Shown here in pieces: positions 53,531 to 63,464 of a stretch of 64,000 bases of DNA (its first letter is position 1; the number at the start of each line of letters is the position of its first letter). The DNA comes from Sapria himalayana (taxonomy: Eukaryota; Streptophyta; Magnoliopsida; Malpighiales; Rafflesiaceae), in contig JAREIK010000803.1 of assembly GCA_029783825.1 (NCBI GenBank), positions 78,017 to 142,016 of the forward strand. The letters are read 5' to 3'. The position numbers were made by a program, and so were the translations under genes. The notes beneath the pieces were generated by a model. That model ran no database searches. It was not told where the DNA came from and was given only the letters and a program-made list of their open reading frames with translations.

Positions 53531-53689
53531 GCTAGTATTCTGACATTGCTTCTCTCTCAATTAGAAAGAGAGAAAGTTGGTTTTGCAGAGAGAGAAACTC
53601 CATTGTTGAAGCTCTCAAGCTTAACTTTGAAAAAATCTTGCTAAGATAACTAATAAAAAAGTATTGCTTTAGTTATTAAAGAGAACTAC

Positions 53690-54972
53690 ATGCTTAATCC
53701 GGTGTTTTGCTTCAAGGAATAGGCGCCAACAATTAGTTTCTCGAAGGAGGATATTGAGAAGCTCACGGCCCCATTCAATCTCACACTTATCAGAAAATTG
53801 TCGCATGGGGGCCCTGATTTTTAAGATATTTATGTTTTTTTTGAAGCCTTGAAGCTTCGAGAGTCTGTAAGGATAGCTTGGTATGACGCGAAACATATTA
53901 TGATACGAGCTAATGAGGAAGAGGATTTACTCCGTTTATGGTTGTGTGGGCAGTGGAATATCATGTGATACCCAATGAGGATGTTCAAATGGACACCCAA
54001 ATTAAATCCTAAGGAAGAATCAACACATGCCCTTGTTTGGTTTTCTCTCCCTTTCCTACTATTTCATTTATTCTGTAAATCCTTTCTATTTCATATTGCT
54101 AGCCATGTTAGGTAAGCCCTAGATAATGGATGAAGCCATGGCTTACATGACAAGGCCAAGCATGGCAACGATGTGTGTGGAGGTGGATGTTTCTGCCCCT
54201 ATTCCGAAGAGAGTGTTGGTAGGCAGTGGACAATCAGGTGGACATTGGCAGGAGGTATGTGCTGAAAATCTTCCCCATTATTATTTAAACGATAAAAAAC
54301 ATGGTTATTCAGTTTAGAATTGTATTGTAGGGGGGGGCAAGAGAAATAGGCAGAACATATTTGAGGGAGAGGGGGAAAAATGGGCAAAAAATAAAGAATA
54401 GGAAAACTAGAATAGAAGAGATAAGAAAGTTGGGGGAGGGGCTGAAAGGCTCTGGCAGTAAGAGGATGGAGGAAGCAAATAGTTGGGGCTAGGAAGAAAA
54501 TAAGGGCAGGAAGGAAGGGCTGGAAAGAGGGGAGGATGTTCTAGGAGGAAGAGAGGCAATAGGAGAAGCTGGCAGTAGAGAGTGGGGAAGAGGGGAGGAA
54601 GTATTGGGGGAAAGGGAGGTAGTAGGGGATGTGGGCAGCAGGAAAGAAGATTTGGGGGGTAGGGAGGAAGATGAAGATAGTGTAGAAGGAAGGAGAAAGT
54701 TAATAGGAATAAAGAAATGGTTAAAAGAGGGGGCCAAGGAAATGGAAAGGTCTGGGGGGAAGGGTAAAGCAAAAAAGACAGTAGAATTTAATCTTGAAAA
54801 TGAAATAATAAATTTCAATGGTGCGGAAGATGACCTCCTCTCGGAGGAGGGAATCGAGTCTAAAAGCTGGCCCATTATGGAAAGGCAAAAAGAAATGCAA
54901 AATCTAGATTTGATTTTGTCACAAGATGACTCAAGAGGATGTCTCAAAAAGCATGTGGAAGTTATCGAATAA
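53690..54972 (+). pseudogene. LINE-B ORF1, DUF4283-type
   Basis: ORF1 of plant L1 LINEs is an RNA-binding protein. From the ATG at 53690 one reads SFSKEDIEKLTAPFN, then VRIAWYDAKHIMIRANEEED, then LLRLWLCGQWNIM, YPMRMFKWTPK and LVWFSLPFLLFHLFCKS, the order of DUF4283. After a 1-base frameshift near 54125 come RPSMATMCVEVD and WQEVCAENLPHYYLNDKKHG, which occupies the CCHC zinc-knuckle position but has lost its Cys residues. In-frame stops: TAG 53720, TAA about 53823, TGA about 53967. A Glu/Gly/Arg-rich tail (54604-54972) ends in EDDLLSEEGIESKSW. Minus-strand Pro/Ser/Leu-rich frames over the tail are shadows. Confidence 0.85.
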
Positions 54973-55151
54973 TACAGATAGTGCGATAGAAGAATTAAAG
55001 TTAATGAGCTTCTAAGTAAGTAAATTAAAACTAGCAAGTAAGAATAATCAGGCTAACACAACCACGTACAAAGGTTCAAGAAACAGAAAAAAATATATAA
55101 ATATGTATTATGAGTCAAGATGCACAACTAGAGCACATGCTAGACCCAATT

Positions 55152-57680
55152 ATGTATAAGAGCTTATATTGGAACATAAGAGGAGTAGGAAATACTCTGT
55201 CGAAAAATAGGATTAAAAAATTAATTAAAATACATAATATTCGAATAGTAACAATTGCGGAACCTATGGTTAATAAGCAATCATTAAAATTATATAAAAA
55301 GAAATTAGGGATAGAAATGCATTCTCTAATAACAATGGTAAGATATGATTGCTTTGGGAAAAGAATATTGTTATAAACATAATTTTAGAATCAGAACACA
55401 TCGTTAACTTTAAATTTAAGAATAACATCGAGTCAATTTTATTAGTGGTGTATGCTAGCAACTCGAAAGAAAAGAAGAAAGATTTATGGGAGGAAATGAG
55501 AAAGATAACAGATAAAAATACTTCATGGATTATAAATGGGGACTTTAATGTTATTAGAAATGCTAAGGACAAAAAAGGGGGAAAGTCACCTGACCCCTCA
55601 GTTATAGCTCAATTCAATGAAGTAACTAATAATATGAACCTTATGGAAGCTGAGTACTTGGGACCGAGTTTTACATGGTGCAATAACCATAAAAATAGGG
55701 GAACGATCTGGTCTAGACTTGACTGATTTCTCTATAACATTAAATGGGTGAATTTCTATGGAGGGGTGAGAGTGAAACATTTGAGCAGAACATGCTCAGA
55801 TCACAACCCCCTACTTTTAGGATTTAAAGTTAAAGAGGAAAACAAAAAAAAATTTAAATTTTAAAATATGTGGGGCTTGCATAAAGAGTTTGATGAAGTA
55901 GTAGGAAACTCTTGGCAGAAACCAACAAATGGGAACCCCATGCAGGTTCTAGCGACAAAATTACGTAGGCTGATATTTGAACTTGGCAGATGGAACAGAG
56001 AGAGATTTGGAAATATAAACAAGAATATTCAGGATATCAAATCTAAAGTAAGTAAATTAAAAATAGAGTATGAGAATAATTAAGATGAATCCTCTAGAAT
56101 TAAGTTAAATAAAGTAAATGCAGAATTAAGTTATTATTGCATATGGAAGAAATGTTTTGGAAATAGAGGGCCAAAGTAAAGTGGCTTAAAGAAAGGAACA
56201 GAAACACCAAGTATTTTAATGCAATAGCGAAATTAAAAATTCAAAGACATGAAATAAAAGGTATCATAAATGACATGGGCAGGTGGATAGAAGAGGAAGG
56301 TGAACTTAGAAAAGTTTTGGAAGACTATTTTAAAAGTCATCTCTGTGGACACAGCCAACAAAGGGATGAATCTTTACTACTACAAATAAATAGAAGAGTA
56401 TCTGAAGAACAAAATAAAATACTGGAAGAATGCCCAAGTGAGGAGATAAAATCTGTGGTCTTTAGTGGAAATAAAGATAGTGCAGCGGGTCCAAACGGAT
56501 AGAATAATGGTTTCTTCCAACAAACTTGGAAGATTATAAAAAAGGAGCTGACAGCCACAATTGCTTGGGTCTTTGCAAGAGTAGATATTACAAAATCATG
56601 GGCCAGCTCATATATTATACTGATACCTAAGAAGGAAAATCCAAAAAAAAGTGAAGATTATCATCCTATAAGCTTATGAAATTCGGTGTATAAAATTTTA
56701 ACAAAAATCCTACAGAGTAGACTGAATAGGGTAATTCCCTCCACAATTTCGGTAGAACAAGCAGGATTTATCAAAAATAGATTAATGATGGAAAACATCA
56801 ATTTAACTGCAAAATTGATGAAAGAAATAGGAGACAAAGTTAGGGGTTATAATGTGATTATGATGTTAGATTTGCCTAAAGCATTTGACAGGTTAGAATG
56901 GGACATTTTATGCTACACGATGAGGAAAATGAGATTTTCAGAATTTGGATAGATTTAATGTAGAGATGTATCTCTAGTGTATGAGTTAAAATTTTAATTA
57001 ATGAGGAGGTAGGTGGTGAATTTAAGCCAGTTAGGGGGCTCAAGCAAGGGGATTCTTTATGTTCGTTACTATTTAATATATACATAGAATTTCTAATAAC
57101 CAGTTTAAAAAAGAAAATGAACGAGGGAAATATCTCCAGTTTTAAACAACCTTAACATACTCCAAAGATAAGCTGCCTAGCTTATGCGGATGATATAATT
57201 GTTTTTATAAATGCTTGGAGACTTATATGCTGCTCAAAGGAGGAAGCATGTCTAGGCTAGATTAAATTAAATGATATGGCCAAGGCATGGGCATGTAAGA
57301 ACTAGTGGAGGCTTAAACAGAATGATAGTCTGTGGGCGACTTATATGAAAGCTAGATATGGTTTCAGAAAACAATATATGTAGGAATCTTAAAAAAGTAT
57401 ATAGAAATTGGAACATAATAATTAAACAAAAAGAATTAGTTGAGAGTAATGCACGATTAATAAATAATGTATGGAGATAGACCCTAAATTCACAGGGGAA
57501 ATTCACACTTAAAAGTGCAAAGACTATAGTAAAAAAAGAAAAAATCAGTCAAGGGGCCTTTAAGTAAGCCTGGTTGAAAGAAATCCCACAAAAAATGAAT
57601 GTATTTATGTGGAAGCTTTTATCGAATGCTATTCCCGTTGCTAATAAAATCTGGAATTTAGCGATGAATTTAGTGATGGA
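55152..57680 (+). pseudogene. LINE-B ORF2: endonuclease, reverse transcriptase, zf-RVT
   Basis: The endonuclease reads SLYWNIRGVGNT (55163 on), VTIAEPM, then after a frameshift near 55355 LLVVYASNSKEK, WIINGDFNVIRN, GPSFTWCNN, and SDHNPLLLGF. All key endonuclease motifs are recognisable. The RT part has NKDSAAGPNG (56470), AGFIKNRLMMENI (56760), MLDLPKAFDRLEWDIL (motif A, about 56860-56910), GLKQGDSLCS (about 57040) and AYADDIIVF (57180). At about 57240 the sequence jumps to NDSLWATYMKARYGF and then FTLKSAKTIVKKEK and PQKMNVFMWKLLSNAIP, the zf-RVT region. Stops include TGA at about 55724 and TAG at about 56501. The C-terminal RNase H is absent. Confidence 0.88.
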
Positions 57681-57890
57681 ATTTCCCTAGCTAATAAAAT
57701 CCAGAATTTAGTGACGTATTTAGTGACAGAATTACCCTAACCAATAAAATCCAGAATTTAACGACAGATTTAGTAACAGAATTTATCTAGCTAATATAAT
57801 CTGGGATTTAGTGACGGATTTAGCAACGGAATTTCTCTAGCTATTAAAATCTAGAATTTGATTACAGTTTTAGCAATAGATTTTTCCTAG
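57641..57890 (+). repeat. Five tandem 50-bp repeats
   Basis: Units start at 57641, 57691, 57741, 57791 and 57841, each CTAATAAAATC.GAATTTA.. then GA(C/T)GGATTTAGTGAC-like words and ACGGAATTTCCCTAG. The first unit overlaps the last recognisable LINE-B zf-RVT codons by only a few residues. The GACGG-ATTTAG words resemble subterminal repeats of plant CACTA transposons, but no CACTA terminus is present here. Confidence 0.88.
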
Positions 57891-58970
57891 TTATTTGCCT
57901 AGCGAATATTTCCATCATTAATCTATACTTAATTATTTTATATATATATATATATTATGTTTTAATATTTGATATAATTTTTTATATTAAATGTTTGTCA
58001 TGGTCTATGGATTATGGATCATTTGAAAGATGCCTTCTCCTCAAATAATTATAAAAATAGTATATTATTAATAAATAATTACAAAATTATAAATACGAAA
58101 TAAAATTTATATTAATAATGCATGAAATAACTATTTATATGATCATAAAATTTTAAAAATATTTACAAAATTATATTTGATTTAATTAATAAAGATTTTT
58201 AAACATCTATATTAATAATAACTTAAATAATTTAATTCTATAATTAGAAACAATTTAAAAATTTTTTGAATTAATAAATGATCATACATAATCATTTGTA
58301 TTAATAAAAATCTAAATTTTTATTCGTATGCTTATAAAAAAATGTTTACAAAATTTTTGAAATAACGAATAAACTAGTTAATATTTATTTTAGTAAAACT
58401 TAAAAAATATTTTTATGAATATATGAATCTTTTAAAATTACAAAAAAATGATTTATTAAAAGAAAACTTCAAGTGTTATAAAAAAATATCTCCAAGTTCT
58501 TATTAAAAGAACAATTCAAGTGTTATTTTAGAGTTTCAAAAAAAATATTAAAATATTACTAATGATATTTTTTGTCCTAAAAACACAAAATAATTGTCTT
58601 ATTAACACATTTGAAAAGTACAACCAAACTAACCCTAAGTTGATTTGAATTCATGTTTTATTTTTACCCCTACTAAAATTTATAAGAATTAAACCATTGC
58701 ATAAGATTTTTAATATTAGCTTTGTATATTCCATTTTATTAAAATAATAAATATATCTTTTTATGATCTCATTTTAAGTTAACTTAGGATTTTTATAAAT
58801 TATAAAATATATCAAATAATTTTAAATTTTATGCTTCTAAATTTATTTCATATTATATTCATAAAAATATATTGAATTCATAAAAATTTATATCCATAAT
58901 ATATATATATATATATATATATTATTTATTTTATAATTATAAATAAAATCCTAAAAAGTCACATGTGTTC
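57891..58970. other. AT-rich intergenic stretch
   Basis: Sequence unlike the 600-bp satellite, with (TA)n tracts at about 57939-57955 and 58898-58922 and no reading frame or domain I can support. Confidence 0.6.
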
Positions 58971-58972
58971 AG

Positions 58973-59014
58973 TGTTCATCATGGTTCCTTTAAAAAGAGG
59001 AACTATGATGAACA
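58973..59014. repeat. Inverted repeat, 17-bp arms
   Basis: Left arm TGTTCATCATGGTTCCT (58973-58989) matches the reverse complement of right arm 58998-59014 with one mismatch, and 8 nt between them. It could be a hairpin or terminus of a small mobile element. Confidence 0.8.
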
Positions 59015-59023
59015 TAGTTTCAT

Positions 59024-59144
59024 GCACCAAGTCGTGAGCATAATAACCTACTACTCACCTAGGATTTTTTTTGCTTCACTAGGTCATGAGCATAAAGACC
59101 TAAAACTCGCCTAAGGTTTTTTTTTTGCACCAGGTCGTGAGCAT
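59024..59144 (+). repeat. 2.5 tandem copies of a ~50-bp unit
   Basis: GCACCAAGTCGTGAGCAT at 59024 recurs as GCTTCACTAGGTCATGAGCA at 59073 and GCACCAGGTCGTGAGCAT at 59127. Copies are separated by CTCACCTAGGATTTTTTT-like sequence. Confidence 0.8.
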
Positions 59145-59309
59145 TTCAAGTTAGTACTTCTAGTTTGACGGAGTTAACAACTAATCTGGAGGCGAGGATG
59201 CGTGCTTCCATATCTTCAACACCATTCTTGTCAGTATGTATTAATCCATGATTCCATGCTTGACTATTATAATTTGATATATGATTTGCTACAGCTTTTC
59301 AACCTAATA

Positions 59310-59956
59310 AAAGAAATCCCAGGATTCTAACTGTTATCATCGTTCAGGATCGCACTCAAATTACTATCTAATGATCCACTATTCGACTCCTTGTCTATTT
59401 CTAAAAAAAGACCCTGCCCCTTGTTAAACAAGCTACCACCATCTGTGTTTTCAGTATTGAGCTATGTGTTCAGTTCCCTCATCTATTTTATCAAGGCTTC
59501 ATGATCATGATTAAGGGCTTCGTAATTGAGCTTCAGTGAGTCTTAATTTGCTTTTAGGGGACCATAATCTCTAACTAATTTTTTGGTTTCCCACCTAGCA
59601 TGGCAATTTTGGAACCAAATAGCAATTTGTCTTGGCTACAAACCAAGTTCATGAGCTAGTTTGTTTTTCCTCTTTGGTTCAAGCTTGTTCTCCACTTCAA
59701 AGGTCTTCTCTAATGCCTTCACTTGATCTATTGTTAGTCATCTCTTCTTTTCATCACTCTAATTGCTTACTTCTTATACACATCCTTCTTCATCAAATCC
59801 ATCAAAAAAACATTGGTATTCTATTCTGCAAACATGATTGTTGTTGTTGTTGTTGTTGTTGTTATTGCTTCTTTGACTAGAAACATTTATCTTTGCTATA
59901 GATGGGCATATTGAAATGAAAGCACAAAAGAAATCAGAGCTGGAAAATTTCTTTAA
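59310..59956 (-). pseudogene. HD-Zip class I homeobox pseudogene
   Basis: HD-Zip I proteins are plant transcription factors that bind DNA as leucine-zipper dimers. Reading down the minus strand from 59956: LKKFSSSDFFCAFISICPS at the usual N-terminus (Leu in place of the start Met), a poly-Asn run (59838-59863), YQCFFDGFDEEGCV, then the homeodomain LTIDQVKALEKTFEVENKLE to [14 protein letters not shown]. An adjoining zipper segment is DSLKLNYEALNHDHEAL, followed by SLDSNLSAILNDDNS, an acidic C-terminal motif of the family. The frame is continuous from the DEEGCV block through the zipper, with no frameshift seen. Several in-frame stops are present, including at the usual Arg of KRRL, the Gln of GLQPRQ and the Tyr of ANYDSL. 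WFQN is followed by Cys-His where the family has Arg-Arg. Not functional. Confidence 0.9.
59838..59863 (+). repeat. (TTG)n trinucleotide tract in the HD-Zip pseudogene
   Basis: About eight to nine copies; read on the minus strand it encodes the poly-Asn run before the homeodomain. Confidence 0.92.
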
Positions 59957-60301
59957 TAGTAGAAAGAAATTAAACACTCCTGAACTAGATATGGGGAAAA
60001 TTGAAGGATGCGAATAGGGGAGCACCGGGTATTATTTTGAAAGCAAGAATGACAAGGCATAACATGTATCTTGCCTCACAGCCCACATTAGTTTTCATGA
60101 ACAAAGGCAGACAAGTTCACTGTATGTAACTTGTAAAACCACGTCCTTTAGTCCATTCAATATATATTCATTTTTTTTGCGGACTCTATGTCCATCTAAA
60201 TTACGAAAAAATGATTCGATGCCGAAAATAGTAGTAGAAAAATATGCTAGAAAAACTATAGGCTCTACTACGTCTAGTGTCTAGAGATAGTAGTAGTGAG
60301 C

Positions 60302-60320
60302 GGGGGGGGGGGGGGGGGGG
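60302..60320 (+). repeat. Run of 19 consecutive G
   Basis: An uninterrupted G homopolymer in an AT-rich region. Its length may be affected by sequencing error. Confidence 0.95.
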
Positions 60321-62033
60321 ACATTATTCATGTTATCTGTAAGTGATAATCACTACCTAGATCTCTTTTTGATGCATACAATCTTTATAACCAACTAAAC
60401 TAATTTTGAAATATTGTTGAATTGGAATAATTTGATTTACCTTTTATTAATCACCACCTTATAATTTTTACAAACTAAAAAGATATGCCAGACTTTGTCT
60501 GTATGATATTTTTTTATGATGATGTAAGTTCAATTTAATAATATAATAACTATTATATATCATATAATGATATAAATTTAACTATGAATGGCTAGCTATT
60601 GGAGAACGACATGCCCTAGAAGGTGAAATCATTTTGGAAATGCTCCATTTGTACAAAGTAGCAGATCATTTTTTATTTTTTAATCATCTTGCTGCTTCTT
60701 TCTGATTTCATTTCTCATAGATGCAGATTCTTCACAGCCACGAGTATTGCTCATGTTCCACTACTTGAAGTTGTTTATGTATTGCGATCTCATTGTAGTG
60801 CTTGTTTGTGGAGCATCATAATTACAAAATTGTTTACCGACACCAAGCATCTTTTTTTATCATGGTTGGTGTTTACAATGATGAAGTAAGCTCCTATCGC
60901 ATCTATAATATTGTACATAAGATGTATTTCAAGTGCATGTTATTTTAAATCAAGTTGAGCTGAATCAATTTGTTTTGTTTTTTTGTTTTTTATTTTTTAT
61001 TTTTTATTTTTTGCTCTTAAATGAGCAATGATATTAGTGAGTAGAATCATACATATTGCAAAATTAGCTTGTGATTTTATAATTCATACATCTATTGGTT
61101 GAAAAAATGGATCGTCATTTTGGGAATGTGGTAGGGTTGAACAGCAACATGATGAACTTATCTACTTCATCTTTTAATTCTTCACGTGAAGTAATTTAAC
61201 TTAGTTTTTTTGAATTGTGATTTCTTAATGATCAGTGTGAGCTCGACATCATGTTCCATTTGGAAGAGGAACATTTTATGTTGGACGAGATGGTCATGAA
61301 TGGTGCATCAAGGAGATGAACAAGTCTAACATCCTCAACCCAATCTAGCTGATGGAGAAATCATTGTTATAATGATTTACATGTTTTATGGAAACTAAAG
61401 TACTATTTCTATTCATTTTCGTGCATATAATGGATGAATCTCATATGTTCATGGGCTTCATGTTTATGTATCATTCAACTTTAATTTATAACAAATGATA
61501 AAAATAGGATATGAAATATGATTGTTTTTTCTCTCATATTTTATAACACTTTTCTAAGCAAGTCTTCCATGGAATAAGTTTATATCTTGGATAATTCTTA
61601 TATTTTTTATAGTTTTCACCCTTAGTCTCTTTTATGGTTTGAACAACAAGCTGAATAATGCCTCCCCAACTAATATTTCATTGTTTCTTTGTCTAAGAAT
61701 TTTTTTTTGATTTTTCTTAAAGTTCTAGTGGTCAGGGTCTTTGATATCACGTTAGAAAGTAAAAAAGAAATAATTCAACTATATTAACCATGAAGCATGA
61801 ATATATATTAACTATGAGATTGGAGCACCCCGAACACTATGAGTAGCTCATTGACTAAACTATATGCACACTAGAAACATATCTCAACAAAAAAAAAGCA
61901 TAATCAAGCATTATATTTTTTTTAATCTATGATAACTACTAAGTCAATGCACAATGCTAAAATGTCTTCTTTGTTCTTATTGAAAAATTGTAGCTGCTAA
62001 TTGTTGTTTGAACTATTTTTGCATCTCTTATAG
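60321..62033. other. Intergenic or intronic sequence, no supported gene
   Basis: AT-rich DNA with a T-rich low-complexity patch at 60975-61015. Open frames such as 60689-60889 show no recognised domain. The final bases (TTTTTGCATCTCTTATAG) look like an intron 3' splice site for the kinase fragment that follows, so part of this stretch may be a remnant of that gene. Confidence 0.5.
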
Positions 62034-62312
62034 ATGACTCTACTTTCAAGAATACATCACAAAAACTTAGTGCAATTCATTGGATATTGTCAACAGGGAG
62101 GCAGTATGCTTGTTTATGAGTTCATGCACAATGGATCATTGAAGAAGCATATTTATAGTAACTCAAATCTTATATAAAGTTCAATCAATATCAACTAAGG
62201 TAGTCATTAATGCATGTAATGTTGATAGGCCAGTTCACTAATGGAGAAAGTATCAATTGGATCAAGTGGCTCGAGATTGTAGAAGATGCTACAAAAGATC
62301 TTTTTAAAGTTC
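62034..62312 (+). pseudogene. Receptor-like kinase fragment
   Basis: Exon-like sequence after a TTATAG splice acceptor reads MTLLSRIHHKNLVQFIGYCQ, then GGSMLVYEFMHNGSLKKHIY. This is the kinase N-lobe and hinge region of a plant LRR receptor-like kinase, of the type with LLSRIHHRNLV and LVYEFMHNGTLK. After a stop-containing gap, possibly an intron, 62249-62312 reads SINWIKWLEIVEDATKDLFK, corresponding to the next kinase segment (WIKRLEIAEDAA). The Gly-rich loop, catalytic HRD and DFG segments are not found in the window. It is therefore a fragment, either a pseudogene piece or gene DNA captured by a transposon. Which kinase subfamily is my judgement. Confidence 0.8.
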
Positions 62313-62617
62313 TTATTAGTGTTTGATTTATTTTCCAAGCATATTATGTTGGTGGGTGCATGGTCTAGTGGGAAAGTATGCCATGAGATGTGGTCCCGTA
62401 GATGCACAACAATGGTGCATAACTGCATGGAAGTGCACAAAGTGTGTGTGGTTCAGTGAACATGTATGTGTGCTTGATGTATTGGATGTGGACCATGTGT
62501 ATGTTTGATGTAGCCATGGTGGTGTGTGCAACATGTGGGGTGTGTTCGTTTTATTTTTTTATATGTATCAAATAGAGTGATTTTCCAAGTAGAATCAAGT
62601 GAGTAAAAACTATAACC

Positions 62618-62700
62618 ACTACAAGAAAATATTGATTTATCTAGGGAATTTTAGCTAGGGATCAATCCCTAGCTAAATTGCAAGGGATTAGCTAGGGAAT
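62618..62700 (+). mobile_element. CACTA-type terminus, element extends right
   Basis: CACTACAAGAAAA at 62618-62630 is the classic plant CACTA terminal inverted repeat. It is followed by subterminal words TCTAGGGAAT, TTAGCTAGGGAT and TTAGCTAGGGAA, including a perfect inverted repeat with 12-bp arms and a 2-nt spacer (62651-62676). No opposite terminus (TTTTCTTGTAGTG) is seen before 64000, so the element is truncated or continues outside. Confidence 0.82.
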
Positions 62701-63419
62701 AGTAAGGGATTTATATTTTTTCATTAAAATAAAAATTTGCAACGGATTTATGCTTGATTGGGTCGGAATGGTCCAAGACAAGGCTAGCAGTTAGCCTATG
62801 CCAGCTTGCCTGTATTTCACCTTGGCTAGCTAGGGTTTGAGTCATGTCTAGTTAGGGATCACTTCTACCTAATACTAGGATTGTGTTGGGGTTTGTCATC
62901 TCATTCCATCTTATAGATCTATTCAATAAAATTTATTGATGTCTTATTGATTATGTCAAAAGAAAATATTAGTGAGGACTATCAAAATTCATAACATAAA
63001 AAGCTTGTGTACTAGCAGATTTAAAGATAGTGAACTAGCATTTTATAAAAAAAAATTGAAGATGTAAGTTAAGTAAATATAAAATAAACAAAAGGAAGGA
63101 TCATACATAGAAAATATTTGTATCCTTAATCAATGATGATTTGATTTTGTGTATTTTTGTAATAAAACAACTAATATAGAAATATAATGATAAATATTAT
63201 TTGTGATAATTTAAAAATGTCATGACATTTAAAATGTAAAAGAATAATTGTTTGTATACGTGGTTTTTAAAAAAAATAAAAAATAAAAAAATTAATATAT
63301 GAAATGGACATTATACATGAAAATTTCATTGAATCTTAGAAAAATAAATATGCTATTGAAAATTATAATAAGATGAGTGTTACATGCACATCTAGTGAAA
63401 TTGGTAATTAATGAAGAAC

Positions 63420-63464
<45 letters not shown>

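Larger units (their letters stand above)
53531..57690 (+). mobile_element. Degenerate plant L1 LINE (LINE-B)
   Basis: It begins with a 5' untranslated region (GACATTGCTTCTCTCTCAAT, GA/CT-rich), followed by ORF1, a spacer, and ORF2 with endonuclease, reverse transcriptase and zf-RVT parts. It is longer at the 5' side than LINE-A. It is truncated after the zf-RVT start, with no RNase H, no 3' untranslated region and no poly(A), and passes into a 50-bp tandem repeat. Both LINEs have the same orientation. Broken by many stops and frameshifts. Confidence 0.88.

Noticed and set aside
54407..55037. Minus-strand Pro/Ser/Leu-rich frames over LINE-B
   Set aside because: Antisense shadows of the Gly/Glu-rich ORF1 tail on the plus strand.
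61230..61340. Possible coding stretch reading GRGTFYVGRDGHEWCIKEMN
   Set aside because: I do not recognise the family, and a Gly-rich-loop reading for the nearby kinase is not convincing.
62359..62470. tRNA-like or SINE-like signals (TGGTCTAGTGG resembling an A box, GGTTCAGTGAA resembling a B box)
   Set aside because: The two boxes are about 90 bp apart, too far for a tRNA-derived promoter, and no cloverleaf could be drawn.
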